The notes: a model not told the origin generated them from the letters alone. Shown: positions 8,361-19,629, counted from the stretch's first letter. The stretch is DNA of 64,000 nt from Rhodobacteraceae bacterium DSL-40 (GCA_003258405.1 QKPN01000002.1:523231-587230); one strand, 5' to 3'. A program made the numbers and translations.

Positions 8361-8975
8361 TCAGGAATGTGCGAAGATGTCCTGCTCGTCCCAGCCCGCA
8401 ATGTCGAGCGCGGCGCGATGGGGCAGGAAGTCGAAACAGGCCCGCGCGAGCTCCGTGCGGCCCTCGCGGGCGAGGCGGGCATCGAGCACCGCCTTCAGCC
8501 GGTGAAGGTAGAGCACGTCCGAGGCGGCATACTCGAGCTGCGCAGCCGTCAGATCCTTCGCGCCCCAGTCGCTCGACTGCTGCTGTTTCGAGATATCGAC
8601 CTCGATGAGCTCGCGGGTGAGCTCCTTGAGCCCGTGCCGGTCGGTATAGGTCCGCACGAGCTTCGAGGCGATCTTGGTGCAGTAGACCGGCGTGGTCAGC
8701 ACACCGAAGCGGTGCAGCAGCACCGCGATGTCGAACCGGCCGAAATGGAAGAGCTTGAGCTGCTTCGGATTGGCCAGCATCCTGCAGAGATTCGGCGCCT
8801 CGGTCTGGCCCTGACGGATCTGGACCATGTGCGCATCGCCGTCACCGGCGGAAAGCTGGACGAGGCAGAGACGGTCGCGGTGCGGCACGAGCCCCATGGT
8901 CTCGCTGTCGATCGCAACGACGGGGCTGAGATCGAGCCCGTCCGGCAGATCGCCCTTGTGAAGGTGGTTTGCCAT
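8361..8975 (-). CDS. rnd: ribonuclease D-like 3'-5' exonuclease (short form)
   Basis: A 204-aa protein that contains only the DEDDy 3'-5' exonuclease domain; the HRDC domains of E. coli RNase D are absent. Exo I is VAIDSETMGL (Asp and Glu ligands), Exo II lies around KLFHFGRFDIAVL, and Exo III is YAASDVLYLHRL with the catalytic Tyr four residues before the Asp. Short RNase D proteins like this are common in alphaproteobacteria and trim structured RNA 3' ends. I chose MANHLHKGDLPDG as the start because a GGAG motif precedes it. A tRNA gene lies directly upstream on the same strand. Confidence 0.9.
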   Translation of the reverse strand: MANHLHKGDLPDGLDLSPVVAIDSETMGLVPHRDRLCLVQLSAGDGDAHMVQIRQGQTEAPNLCRMLANPKQLKLFHFGRFDIAVLLHRFGVLTTPVYCTKIASKLVRTYTDRHGLKELTRELIEVDISKQQQSSDWGAKDLTAAQLEYAASDVLYLHRLKAVLDARLAREGRTELARACFDFLPHRAALDIAGWDEQDIFAHS

Positions 8976-9042
8976 GGAGGTCTCCGTCCGCTCCCTGTCG
9001 CCGCGCCCGTAATCAGCGGCGCGCGGGCCCGCGCGGAGATCT

Positions 9043-9129
<87 letters not shown>

Positions 9130-9148
9130 AGGTGCCGTCAGTGGCGGG

Positions 9149-9177
9149 GATGTATCGCCCGCGCCGGGCAGTGTCAA
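9149..9177 (-). promoter_or_regulatory. promoter of tRNA-Leu
   Basis: On the minus strand a perfect -35 TTGACA (9172-9177) is separated by 17 bp from TACATC (9149-9154). Its position, 20 bp before the mature tRNA 5' end, fits a short-leader tRNA transcript. The -10 is only a partial match, as is common in alphaproteobacteria. Confidence 0.65.
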
Positions 9178-9264
9178 CGGGCCGCGCCCGGCTTCGCGCG
9201 GAAAAATCGTGCCTTTCCGCGGCGGGATTGACAGGCCGCCGGCTGCCGGCCCAGCCTCTGCGTC

Positions 9265-10167
9265 ATGACGGATCACGAACTTCATTCGGCCTGGATCGAT
9301 ACGAGCGGCCGGACGGGCGGCGAAACCGGCGACCGGCCGGTCTTTCCCTGGTGGAGCCTCACGAAAACCGCGATCGCAACCTGCGTGATGCAGCGCGCGG
9401 AGGCGGGCAAGGCCGATCTCGATGCCGCGCTGCCCGATGCGCCCTATAGCCTGCGCCAGCTCCTCCAGCACCGCGCGGGCCTGCCCGATTATGGCGGGCT
9501 CGCGGCCTATCACCTCGCGGTGCGGCGTGGCGACCTGCCCTGGCAGCGCTGGCAGCTCCTCGCCGCCGCGGGCGCGGAAACGCAGGCCTGGCCCCCCGGC
9601 ACGCGCTTTGCCTATTCCAACATTGGCTATCTCTACCTGCGCGAATGGCTCGAGGAACAGGAGAGCGCTCCGCTTGCCGAGATCCTTGCCCGCAGGATCG
9701 CGGCGCCGCTCGGGCTCGCTTCCACCCGACTGGCCGAAACGCCGGAAGCGTTTGCCGCGGTCCACTGGCCCGCGCTCGAAGGCTACGATCCCGGCTGGGT
9801 CTACCACGGCTGCCTGATCGGCCCGGCGCTCGAGGCGGCGCGTTTCGTGCACGGCCTTGCCACGGGCGCGCTGGTCGCGCCCGAAACCCTGGAGGAGATG
9901 CGCCGCCCGCTGCCCGTCGGCGGCCCGATGGGTGCACGGCCCTGGCGCACGCCCGGCTACGGCCTCGGGCTCATGGCGGGTGGCATGAGCGGGGCAGGGC
10001 GCGTCTTCGGTCATTCAGGCGGCGGCCCGTTCTCGACGAACGCGGTCTATCACCTGATGGACGCCACCCCGCCCCTCACCATCGCCTGTTTCGCAGGGGA
10101 AGAGGACGAGAGCTCCGCCGAGGCCGGCGTCGTGCGGGTGGGCCGCGCCATCGGCGCGCTCGCCTGA
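9265..10167 (+). CDS. serine hydrolase of the beta-lactamase/class C (EstB-like) family
   Basis: A 300-aa protein with the penicillin-binding fold. The SxxK motif is SLTK at residues 31-34 (Ser31 nucleophile, Lys34 base), the Tyr-x-Asn motif is YSN at 117-119, and a C-terminal HSGG near residue 250 replaces the KTG box. Proteins of this family act as esterases, D-aminopeptidases or lactamases, so the substrate cannot be told from sequence. There is no signal peptide and the SxxK box is very close to the N-terminus, so it is probably cytosolic and on the short side for the family. It is convergent with the DUF808 gene, with 2 bp between the stops. Confidence 0.82.
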   Translation: MTDHELHSAWIDTSGRTGGETGDRPVFPWWSLTKTAIATCVMQRAEAGKADLDAALPDAPYSLRQLLQHRAGLPDYGGLAAYHLAVRRGDLPWQRWQLLAAAGAETQAWPPGTRFAYSNIGYLYLREWLEEQESAPLAEILARRIAAPLGLASTRLAETPEAFAAVHWPALEGYDPGWVYHGCLIGPALEAARFVHGLATGALVAPETLEEMRRPLPVGGPMGARPWRTPGYGLGLMAGGMSGAGRVFGHSGGGPFSTNAVYHLMDATPPLTIACFAGEEDESSAEAGVVRVGRAIGALA

Positions 10168-10169
10168 GC

Positions 10170-11147
10170 TCAGCGGCCGAAGAGCTTCATCACCGGCGGC
10201 ACCAGCACATGCAGGATCGGGATCAGCAGCAGCCCGACCGCAAGCCCGATCGCACCGGCAGCCGCAGCCCCCACCAGCCATTCGACCACGGGTGTGAGTG
10301 ATTCGGGCACGGCATGGCCCGCCTTCACCGCAAGCTCATGGATGAAATGCGCCGGGGCCGTGAGCCCGAAGGCCTCAACCCCATGGAGCAGGATGCCGCC
10401 GCCGACCCAGATCATGGCGGCGGTGCCGACCACCGCGAGCACGCGGAGGAAGACCGGCATCCCCCGCACCAGACCCACGCCCACCGCGCGCCCGATCCGG
10501 GTGAAGATCCCGTCCCCCTCGCGCCGCGCCAGCGCCAGCCCGATGTCGTCGGCCTTCACGATCAGCGCGACAGAGCCATAGACCCCGAGCGTGACGAATA
10601 TCCCGACCAGCGCCAGCGCCGCGGCGCGGACGAGAAAGCTGCCGTCGGGGATCGCCGAAAGCGTGATCGCCATGATCTCGGCGGAGAGGATGAAATCGGT
10701 GTTGATCGCGCTCTTGACCTTCTGATCCTCGAGCGCTGCGGCATCCGCAGGCGCGGGTTCGGTCTTCGCCTCATGCGCATGGGCCTTGTGCGGCACCACC
10801 ACCTCGTAGACCTTTTCCGCCCCTTCATAGGACAGGTAGAGCCCGCCGAGCATCAGAAGCGGCGTGATCGCCCAGGGCGCGAAGAGTGCGAGCAGGAGCG
10901 CGATGGGCAGCAGGAAGACGAGCTTGTTGCGCAGCGAGCCCTTGGTGATCTTCACGATGATCGGCAGTTCGCGTTCGGCGGCAAAGCCCACGACATAGCG
11001 CGGCGTGACCGCGGCGTCGTCGATCAGGACCCCGGCGGATTTCGCGCCAGCCTTGGCCGCATGGCCGATCACGTCGTCGACCGAGGCGGCCGCGACCTTG
11101 GCGAGCCCTGCGACATCATCGAGTAGCGCGAGCAGTCCGACGCTCAT
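10170..11147 (-). CDS. DUF808 family inner-membrane protein
   Basis: A 325-aa protein that begins MSVGLLALLDDVAGLAKVAAASVDDV, the recognisable start of DUF808 (E. coli YedI). Several hydrophobic segments follow (LVFLLPIALLLALFAPWAI, AALALVGIFVTLGVYG, VFLRVLAVVGTAAMIWVGGG, and a C-terminal AIGLAVGLLLIPILHVLVPP). The conserved VLIDDAAVTP motif lies near residue 40. The function is not known for the family. The frame is open upstream, but the ATG at 11147 has a GGGAAGGGACAGG ribosome binding region and matches the family start. Confidence 0.88.
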   Translation of the reverse strand: MSVGLLALLDDVAGLAKVAAASVDDVIGHAAKAGAKSAGVLIDDAAVTPRYVVGFAAERELPIIVKITKGSLRNKLVFLLPIALLLALFAPWAITPLLMLGGLYLSYEGAEKVYEVVVPHKAHAHEAKTEPAPADAAALEDQKVKSAINTDFILSAEIMAITLSAIPDGSFLVRAAALALVGIFVTLGVYGSVALIVKADDIGLALARREGDGIFTRIGRAVGVGLVRGMPVFLRVLAVVGTAAMIWVGGGILLHGVEAFGLTAPAHFIHELAVKAGHAVPESLTPVVEWLVGAAAAGAIGLAVGLLLIPILHVLVPPVMKLFGR

Positions 11148-11313
11148 TCCTGTCCCTTCCCTCTTGCCCTCATGCCGAGCGCCCCGGCCCGCCGGTGGCG
11201 AGACTAGACCACCGCTCCGTCCCGAACCATATGGCGCGGGTTTTTCTTCCCGGCCGGCGTGCGCCCCGCTAGGCTGCCGAAGCTGCCGCCTGGCATCGAA
11301 AGGGAGAACGACG

Positions 11314-11592
11314 ATGGGCCTTACAAAGTTTCTTGCTGCCGGAACGGCGGCGCTCACCCTTGCCGCCTGTGCGGGCGGTGGCGGCGCGGATGGCGCCAGC
11401 GGCCAGCAGGCCTGCACGGACCGATTCTCCGAATCGGTCAACATCCCGGCAAGCCACGTTCTTGCGACGTTCCTCGAGACGAATCAGGAAGGCAACGCCG
11501 TCTACAACCTGCAGAACACGGATGGCGACGAGCGCGGCACCTGCGAGGTCGACAGCTCGGGCACTGTGGTGAATCTCAGTCTGGGCGGCTGA
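11314..11592 (+). CDS. small lipoprotein of unknown function
   Basis: A 92-aa protein with a lipoprotein signal peptide: the lipobox is LAAC with Cys at residue 19, followed by a Gly/Ala linker. The mature part (about residues 32-92) has two further cysteines in QACTDRF and GTCEVD that could form a disulfide. I set the start at the ATG at 11314 because AGGGAGA stands 8 bases before it, and translation from there gives the signal peptide. I do not recognise the domain. It is monocistronic. Confidence 0.75.
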   Translation: MGLTKFLAAGTAALTLAACAGGGGADGASGQQACTDRFSESVNIPASHVLATFLETNQEGNAVYNLQNTDGDERGTCEVDSSGTVVNLSLGG

Positions 11593-12089
11593 TCCGGATC
11601 GGTTGCGGCGGGGGCCTTCGGGCCTTCGGGCCTGCGCCGCTCCGGCGCAGGGCGCCGGACATGCGTCGGGGGGAATTCCCCCCTCAAGGAACCCCCCCGA
11701 CAGCAACGTGCGGACTATAGACCCCAGTACGCGGCTTTCCAGGTGCGCGGCACAAGCTCGGCGAACCCCACACCCGCAGAGCTGCGCACATTCGCTTTTC
11801 CTGAAATTCCGCAGGCCCGCACGACCCTCGGATCCGAAGATCCTCGGTGCAATGGAATAGGCAATCCGTGCTGCTGTGGAGGGCGATGGTATGATAACAG
11901 GCTCTTCTGCCTTGGCCATCGATGCTGCCGACTATGCCAGAATCCGCAGAACAGTCAATGAACATCTCTCCGGCATTCGCGTCAAAATTGCGCTTTCGCA
12001 GCTGCATCAAATCGGCTTTCGGAAAGGTGTTGTTTGCTTCCACGCGCTAACGGTTTTCCGACAACGAACCGCGCCGGGGGCTGCCGGAA
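11593..12089. other. 497-bp non-coding stretch with G/C-run hairpins
   Basis: I see no convincing gene here. After the lipoprotein stop there is a hairpin CCTGCGCC/GGCGCAGG (11631-11651), possibly its terminator. Next come two mutually exclusive pairings: GGGGGG-AATT-CCCCCC (11668-11683), or GTCGGGGGG (11665-11673) with CCCCCCGAC (11693-11701). From about 11800 the base composition becomes richer in A and T (for example around 11990-12060), which fits a promoter region for the GGDEF-EAL gene. Confidence 0.5.
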
Positions 12090-14104
12090 ATGACGAGACG
12101 AAAACGACAAGGCTGCACGCGTGCCTTCCTTCGGGCACTGCGAACGCGCCCGGAGCCGCGCGACCTGCGGGCCGTGATGGCGCGGGTTCCCCAGGGGACA
12201 GCTGTCGGCGCGATCTCGGTGCTGGTCTTCGTCACATATGCCTGGCCGTCGGTCGGGGGTGGGCCGCTGGCGATCTGGGGCGGGCTGACACTCATCTGCG
12301 GCGCGCTGGCCGCCAGTGTCGCCTTGTCGCTTGCCCGCTATGACGACGATATCGTCTCGCGCCGCCTCTTGCGGAAGCTCGTCTTCGCCGCGATCCTGAC
12401 GGCTTCGCCCTGGGCCGTGCTCGCGCTCGTCACCGCGACCGCCGGCACGCCGTCCGAGCTGCGCATGCTCGCGATCGTGCTCTGTATCGGCAGGGTTGCT
12501 GGCGCGACGCTCATCCTCCACCGGTTCTTTGCGGCCTGCCTCGCCTATCAGACAACGGTGCTCGCGGCCCTGCTCCTCTCTACCCTGCACGTGGGCCTTG
12601 CCACCGAATGGGCGCTCGCGGCGGTCTCGATGCTGCTCGGCGGGTATCTCGCGATCACGGCCTGGTGCGTCGGCGAGACCTCGCGCGAGCGGGATGCGTC
12701 GCACAAGGCGCTCGAGGAGGCCAATGACCGCATCGCGCGTCTCGCCTATGTCGATCACGTCACCGGCCTTCCCAACCGCAAGGCCTTCATGGACCGGCTC
12801 GTCGAAGCGATCGCGGAGGCCGAGGTCACCGGCACGAAATTCGCCGTCTTCATGCTCGATCTCGACCGGTTCAAGAACATCAACGACACGTTCGGCCACC
12901 AGATCGGCGACGCGCTGCTTGCGCTCGTCGGCCGGAGGCTTGCCGCCCGCCTCGGGCCGCGTGACGTGCTCGCCCGCCTCGGCGGCGACGAATTCGCCAT
13001 CATCGTGCAGGACCGCTCCGATCCGGACGCCATAACCGCGCTTGCGCATAACCTCATCGAGGGCCTTGCGGAGCCCGCCTGGCTCGACAGCCGCCAGGTC
13101 TTTCCGGGCACCTCGATCGGTGGCGTGGTCTATCCCGGCAATGGTCGGGAGCCCGGCATGCTGCTGGCCAAGGCCGACATGGCGCTGGCGCGGGCCAAGG
13201 AGGCCGGGCGCGGGCATTTCACCCTCTTCGATGCCAGGCTGCGCGCCCATATCGAGCGGCAGGACTGGGTCGAGGTGCAGCTCCAGCAGGCGCTCGACCG
13301 CCGCGAGATCCGCCTCGCCTACCAGCCGATCTTCGAGCTCGCGACCGGCGCCTATGCCGGGGCCGAGGCGCTGGTGCGCTGGGAGCATCCCGAACGCGGG
13401 CCGATCACGCCCGCCGAGTTCCTGCCGGTCGCCGCCGAGCGCGGCCTGCTGCCCGCGGTCACCAATGCCGTGCTGCAGACGATCGGCGGCGACATTCTCG
13501 GCTGGCAGGCGGCCGGGATCGACCTCGGTCGCATCGCGATCAACCTCCACCCGCTCGACCTGAAATCACCGGTCGATCTGCTCGCAAGCCTCCGTGCGCT
13601 GGCTGTCAGCGGCGTCGGGCCCGAGCGCGTGGTGATCGAGGTGACGGAGGAAGCCTTCATGGGCCGCGGCACAGACACCGTGCCGCTCATTCTCGATGCC
13701 ATTGCCGATCTCGGCTTCGAGATCTCGCTCGACGATTTCGGCATGGGTCACGCCTCGCTCGCACATCTCAGGAAGCTGCCGGTGAGCGAGATCAAGCTCG
13801 ACCGCAGCTTCGTGATAGGCCTCGTCTCGAGCCGCCCGGACCGTGCTGTGGTGGCCGCGACCGTCGAGATCGCCCGAATCATGGGGATGCGTGTGGTGGC
13901 CGAAGGCGTCGAGACCGAGGGCCAGCGCCTCGCGCTCGAAACCCACGGTGTCGGCTTCGGCCAGGGTTTTCTCTGGAGCGGCGCCTTCGATGCCGCCAGC
14001 CTCGCCGACCTCTTCGGCCGCACCGCGGAGATGCCGGCGGAAACCGGTGCCGTGCCCGGCCCGAGACCCCGCCGCCGCGTGCGCGACGGCGGTGCCCTGG
14101 CCGC

Positions 14105-14111
<7 letters not shown>
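12090..14111 (+). CDS. membrane GGDEF-EAL protein (c-di-GMP synthesis/hydrolysis)
   Basis: A 673-aa signalling protein. The N-terminal part (about residues 30-190) contains several membrane helices such as [16 protein letters not shown] and [26 protein letters not shown] domain follows with an intact GGDEF motif at residues 298-302, so cyclase activity is possible. The EAL domain has the intact EAL at 426-428 ([11 protein letters not shown]), plus the later EVTEEAF and [10 protein letters not shown] motifs, so phosphodiesterase activity is also likely. The balance between the two cannot be read from sequence. No HAMP or PAS domain is apparent. Its stop overlaps the ahcY stop by 7 bp (convergent). 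Confidence 0.9.
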
Positions 14112-15496
<1,385 letters not shown>

Positions 15497-15623
15497 GGAA
15501 AACTCCGTTCCTGGCAGTCCTCTGCTCCGCTCCGGCACCTAGCAGCCCCCGCCGCGCTCGACAACAGCCGCGGGGTTGTTTAGCACCCGTAACGCAACGA
15601 CCCCCGCGCGGACCGGAGCAGCC

Positions 15624-16589
15624 ATGACAACCACGCTCGATGCCTCACGCCCCGCCCGCCACGACAAGGCGATCGTCTTTGCGGCCGATGGCAAATATGA
15701 GAAGTTCGCGCTCTTCGCCGCCGAACAGATTGCCCGCCTGCATCCCGAGCGCGATTTCGACATCTGCCTCTGCGCCATGGGCGAGCAGACGCCGCTGCCC
15801 CCGAGCCTCGCCCATCTCGACATCCGCTACTGCCGCATCACCACCGGTGATCTCTTCGACGGCCTCCGCCTCGACGAGGGCCGGACCCAGGTGGTCTATC
15901 TCCGCCTCGCGCTCCCCCTCGCGCTCCGGGCCGACTACCGCCGGATGCTCTATCTCGACAGCGACATCTTCGTGCAGGGCGGCGATTTCTCCGCGCTGCT
16001 GGATGTCGATCTCGGGCCGCACATCCTCGGCGCGGTGCGCGACAACATGCAGTGGCGCACGCCCTCGCGCCGGCCGCTCCAGTTCCGCCGCCTGGGCCTG
16101 CCGGGGGTGCGCTACTTCAACGCGGGCGTGCTCCTCATCGACGTCGCGCGCTTCAACGACGGCGACCTTCTCGGCCGCTGCACCGCCTTCGGGCGCGAGA
16201 ACCGCGAGAAGATGATCCGCCACGACCAGAATCTGCTCAATGGCACGCTTCAGGGCGCCTGGGCCGAGCTCAACCCGGTCTGGAACTGGCAGTACACCCG
16301 CTCCTCGCTGTTCTTCGAGGCGATGGAGGGGGCGAATGTCGTGCATTTCATTGGCCCGAAGAAGCCCTGGACCCATAGCGGAGGGGCGCTCCCGCGCCGT
16401 TTCCGCCGCGCCTACCGCGCCTTCTTCGCCGCGCATTTCCCCGACGCGCCGCCGATCGGCCCCGATGGCAAGGCGCCGCACGAGAACCGCGAATTCCTGC
16501 GCAGCGCCTTCTGGCGCCATCTGCTCGCCACCGGCCGCTTCTGCGACTATCTCGACCGCTTCCCCGACGAGCTGACCGTCCACCACTGA
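15624..16589 (+). CDS. glycosyltransferase family 8 protein
   Basis: A 321-aa protein of the GT8 (LgtC/WaaJ-like galactosyl- or glucosyltransferase) family. The metal- and nucleotide-sugar-binding DxD motif is in RMLYLDSDIFVQ near residue 110. The family's HFIGPKKPW motif appears near residue 245, and YFNAGVLLIDVARF near 175. It probably adds a hexose to LPS or another surface glycan. Start at the ATG at 15624, which has a GGAG eight bases upstream; the frame is open a little further 5'. It diverges from ahcY. Confidence 0.87.
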   Translation: MTTTLDASRPARHDKAIVFAADGKYEKFALFAAEQIARLHPERDFDICLCAMGEQTPLPPSLAHLDIRYCRITTGDLFDGLRLDEGRTQVVYLRLALPLALRADYRRMLYLDSDIFVQGGDFSALLDVDLGPHILGAVRDNMQWRTPSRRPLQFRRLGLPGVRYFNAGVLLIDVARFNDGDLLGRCTAFGRENREKMIRHDQNLLNGTLQGAWAELNPVWNWQYTRSSLFFEAMEGANVVHFIGPKKPWTHSGGALPRRFRRAYRAFFAAHFPDAPPIGPDGKAPHENREFLRSAFWRHLLATGRFCDYLDRFPDELTVHH

Positions 16590-16680
16590 TCCCGCCCGCA
16601 AACCCTTCCCGCCGCGGCCCCGCTTCGGCTATCAGCGGGCGTCCGGCCGCGCGGCGGCGATCAGGACGGGGGAAACAGGG

Positions 16681-17622
16681 ATGGCGACGGCAGACGCGCA
16701 GGGTGGTGCAGAGACCTCCGGGCCGCAGACGGCGACGGGCATCGTGCTGATGCTGGCCGGCGTCATGTGCCTCTGTGGCAACGACACCTTCGCCAAGATC
16801 CTCACCGAGCGCTATTCGCCGCTCCAGATCCTCTTCATGCGCAACATCATCGCGCTGCCCTTCGCGCTCCTCCTGACGCTGCGGATGGGCGGGCCGGCCG
16901 CGCTGCGCTCCTACCGCCCGGCCGCGCATCTGCTGCGCGGGGTGCTCTGGATCGCCACCACGATCCTCTTCTTCTCGAGCCTCAGGCTGCTCGGCCTCGC
17001 CGAGGCGACCGCGCTCATCTTCGTCGCGCCCGTCTTCATCACCGCGCTCTCGGCGCTCTTCCTCGCCGAGGATGTCGGCTGGCGGCGCTGGCTCGCGGTC
17101 CTTGCGGGCCTTGCGGGCGTGCTGATCGTCGTCCGTCCGGGCGGCGCGACCTTCCAGCCCGCCTCGCTGCTGCCGGTGGCGGCGGCACTCGGCTATGCGC
17201 TGCTGATGCTCGGCAGCCGCTGGGTGGACCGCCGCGAGAGCATCTGGACCGTGCTCCTCTACCTCACCGGGGCGAGCGCGCTGCTGAGCGCCTTCATCGT
17301 GCCCTTCGTCTGGGTGCCGATCCGCCCCGGCGACCTCTGGCTCTTCGCCGGGATTGCCCTCTTCGGCACGGCGGGCATGACGATGATGACCCAGGCCTTC
17401 CGTGTGGCGCCCGCCGTCGTGGTCGCTCCGCTCGATTACAGCGCCCTCATCTGGGCCACGGCGCTCGGCTGGCTGATCTGGGGCGAGATCCCCGATCTCG
17501 CGACCTACATCGGCGCGGCGGTCATCATCGCGAGCGGCATCTATATTGTCGTGCGCGAATGGAAGGCGAAGCAGGCGGGCCGCCGGACCGCCGGCTTGAT
17601 CTCGCCCCGGAAACAGGTTTAG
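16681..17622 (+). CDS. EamA/DMT superfamily permease
   Basis: A 313-aa inner-membrane protein with ten predicted helices arranged as two EamA repeats (about residues 20-150 and 165-300). Typical features are FAKILTERYSPLQILFMRN in the first repeat, ALIFVAPVFITALSALFL at its end, and ALIWATALGWLIWGEIPD in the second. Members export small metabolites such as amino acids; the substrate here is not predictable. The gene is followed after 42 bp by the HD hydrolase gene and may be co-transcribed with it. Confidence 0.88.
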   Translation: MATADAQGGAETSGPQTATGIVLMLAGVMCLCGNDTFAKILTERYSPLQILFMRNIIALPFALLLTLRMGGPAALRSYRPAAHLLRGVLWIATTILFFSSLRLLGLAEATALIFVAPVFITALSALFLAEDVGWRRWLAVLAGLAGVLIVVRPGGATFQPASLLPVAAALGYALLMLGSRWVDRRESIWTVLLYLTGASALLSAFIVPFVWVPIRPGDLWLFAGIALFGTAGMTMMTQAFRVAPAVVVAPLDYSALIWATALGWLIWGEIPDLATYIGAAVIIASGIYIVVREWKAKQAGRRTAGLISPRKQV

Positions 17623-17664
17623 CCCTCGTTCGCACAACCATCGGACGAAAACGGGAGGCAGCGG

Positions 17665-18267
17665 ATGGCCAAGGCGCGGGCATGGCAAAGGATGCTGTCG
17701 GGGCGCAGGCTCGACCTGCTCGATCCCTCGCCGCTCGACATCGAGATCGAGGACATCGCCCATGGCCTCGCCTTCGTCGCGCGCTGGAACGGCCAGACCT
17801 TCGGCGAGCATCCCTATTCGGTCGCGGAACATTCCCTGCTTGTCGAGCGCATCTTCTGCGCGCTCTACCCCCGCGCGCCCGCCTGCTGGCGCCTCGCGGC
17901 CCTGCTCCATGATGCGCCCGAATACGTGATCGGCGACATGATCACCCCGGTGAAGGCCGCGATCGGCGCCGACTACGCCGCGCTCGACGCCCGCCTCGCG
18001 GCGGCGGTGCACCTCCGCTTCGGCCTGCCGGCGACGCTGCCGCGCACGGTCAAGACCCAGATCAAGCGGGCCGACCGCATCTCCGCCTTCGTGGAGGCGA
18101 CCCGCATCGCGGGCTTCACCCAGGCCGAGGCGACCCGGCTCTTCGGTGCCCCGAAGCTCGAGGACGACGCCCTGCTCGCGGTGCATCTGCGGCCGCCCGC
18201 CGAGACCAAGCGCGATTTCCTCGCCCGCCACGCCGCCCTGCTCGACGAATCGGCCCTGCCGGGCTGA
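17665..18267 (+). CDS. HD-domain phosphohydrolase (YfbR-like)
   Basis: A 200-aa metal-dependent hydrolase. The metal ligands are visible as H in VAEHSLLVE, the HD pair in LLHDAPEYVIGDM, and a distant Asp in KRADRISAFVEA. This pattern matches YfbR-type 5'-nucleotidases and related HD proteins that act on nucleotides. The start ATG is preceded by GGGAGG. It is the second gene after the DMT permease. Substrate unknown. Confidence 0.82.
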   Translation: MAKARAWQRMLSGRRLDLLDPSPLDIEIEDIAHGLAFVARWNGQTFGEHPYSVAEHSLLVERIFCALYPRAPACWRLAALLHDAPEYVIGDMITPVKAAIGADYAALDARLAAAVHLRFGLPATLPRTVKTQIKRADRISAFVEATRIAGFTQAEATRLFGAPKLEDDALLAVHLRPPAETKRDFLARHAALLDESALPG

Positions 18268-18723
18268 GGGGAAAGGCGCCGACCGGAGTTTCCCCGGTGC
18301 CGTCGCGCCTCGGCCCTCTTACGAGAACGTGGAGGGGCGGGGAGAAGACCGGGATCGGCAACGCTCGTCCGCAGAGCTGCCCACGCTTCCATGTATCGTC
18401 ACAGAGGGGCAGGGCAGGCGAACATCGGGAAGGGCCGGGCCGCGCAAGGCGGGGCGCCGCGCGCCGATGGCGCACCGATCACGACTGCGCGCGGCACGAC
18501 ACCCCGAAACCGGTCAACCGACAGGCAGAAGGGGCGTCCTGCCGGATTTTCAGACGGCGCAAGCGGCGCGGAGTCGGGCAGAACCGGCGGATTGGGCGCC
18601 CGGGTGCAGCCGTGATTCGTGCATTGCGCTTGACGGGTGCCGGACGCTACACCACGTAGATCCTGCAGGAACGCGTCTCCGGCGCCCGGCGATGCGCCGG
18701 ACCCCGGAAGGGAAGGAAGTCCG
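18268..18723. other. 456-bp stretch without a convincing gene
   Basis: Several open frames cross this stretch on both strands, but their translations are Arg/Gly/Pro-rich, as expected of shadow frames in GC-rich DNA, and none looks like a protein family. A possible promoter for the following gene is at 18630-18658. I see no RNA gene or repeat here. Confidence 0.4.
18630..18658 (+). promoter_or_regulatory. possible promoter of the ybbN series
   Basis: TTGACG (18630-18635) followed after 17 bp by CACGTA (18653-18658), 66 bp before the ybbN start. The -35 is a 5/6 match; the -10 is weak. Low confidence. Confidence 0.3.
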
Positions 18724-19629
18724 ATGGAATTGAACCTTGCACCCCAGGGCAAGACCGACCTCATCAAGGAGGGCACCGAGGCCACCTTCATGGCCGACGT
18801 GATCGAGGCCTCCCGCGAGGTTCCGGTCATAGTGGACTTCTGGGCCACCTGGTGCGGCCCGTGCAAGTCGCTCGGCCCTGTCCTCGAGAAGGCGGTGACC
18901 GATGCGCGCGGCAAGGTGCGGCTCGTCAAGATCGACGTCGACCAGAACCAGCGCATCGCGGCCCAGCTGCAGGTCCAGTCGATCCCGGCAGTCTTTGCCT
19001 TCGTGAACGGCCAGCCGGTGGACGGCTTCATGGGCGCCCAGCAGCCCTCGCAGATCAAGGCCTTCATCGACCGCCTCGTGCAGATGTCGGGCGGGGATGC
19101 CGGGCTCGAGGAAGCGCTCGCCGCCGCCGAGGAAATGCTCGAGGAAGGCGCGCTCGCCGATGCCGCCCAGACCTTCGGCGCCATTCTCGGCGAGGAGCCC
19201 GACAATGTCGCGGCGCTCTCGGGCCTCGCGCGCGCCTATATTGCCGCCGGTGATCTCGTGAAGGCGCGGGACGTTCTCGATCTCGCGCCGCCCGAAAAGG
19301 CCGGGGATCCCGCGCTCGCCAGCGTTCGGGCCAAGATCGAGCTCGCCGAGGCGAGCGCCGGGGCGGCTTCCGCCGAGGGCGGCCTCCGCGAGGCCGTCGA
19401 AAAGGACCCGAACGATCACAAGGCGCGCTACGACCTCGCGCTCGCGCTCGTTGCCAAGGGCGACAGCGCCGGGGCGATCGATACGCTGCTCGAGCTCTTC
19501 CGCCGCGACCGCGAGTGGAACGAGGGTGCGGCGAAGGAGCAGCTCTTCAAGATCTTCGACAGTCTCGGGCCGAAGAGCGAGCTCGCCCAGAAGGGCCGCC
19601 GCCGCCTTTCCTCCATGATCTTCGCCTGA
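18724..19629 (+). CDS. ybbN: thioredoxin-fold co-chaperone YbbN/CnoX
   Basis: A 301-aa protein with an N-terminal thioredoxin domain (about residues 20-125; active site WATWCGPCKS with both cysteines present) and C-terminal TPR-like helices (about 130-300). CnoX/YbbN proteins hold oxidised substrates and pass them to chaperonins; forms with an intact CxxC can also act as oxidoreductases. Start at the ATG at 18724, preceded by GGGAAGGAAG. It heads a series with a Lon-like protein, a Trm112-like protein and a TrmO-like protein, spaced 15 bp or overlapping. Confidence 0.9.
   Translation: MELNLAPQGKTDLIKEGTEATFMADVIEASREVPVIVDFWATWCGPCKSLGPVLEKAVTDARGKVRLVKIDVDQNQRIAAQLQVQSIPAVFAFVNGQPVDGFMGAQQPSQIKAFIDRLVQMSGGDAGLEEALAAAEEMLEEGALADAAQTFGAILGEEPDNVAALSGLARAYIAAGDLVKARDVLDLAPPEKAGDPALASVRAKIELAEASAGAASAEGGLREAVEKDPNDHKARYDLALALVAKGDSAGAIDTLLELFRRDREWNEGAAKEQLFKIFDSLGPKSELAQKGRRRLSSMIFA

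Noticed and set aside
15497..15623. Possible SAH riboswitch upstream of ahcY
   Set aside because: The gap is GC-rich and can fold, but I could not match the conserved core of the SAH riboswitch. A covariance-model search would settle it.
18268..18723. A gene (for example an exonuclease III remnant) before ybbN
   Set aside because: xthA is near ybbN in some relatives, but none of the six frames here shows exonuclease motifs or sensible protein composition.
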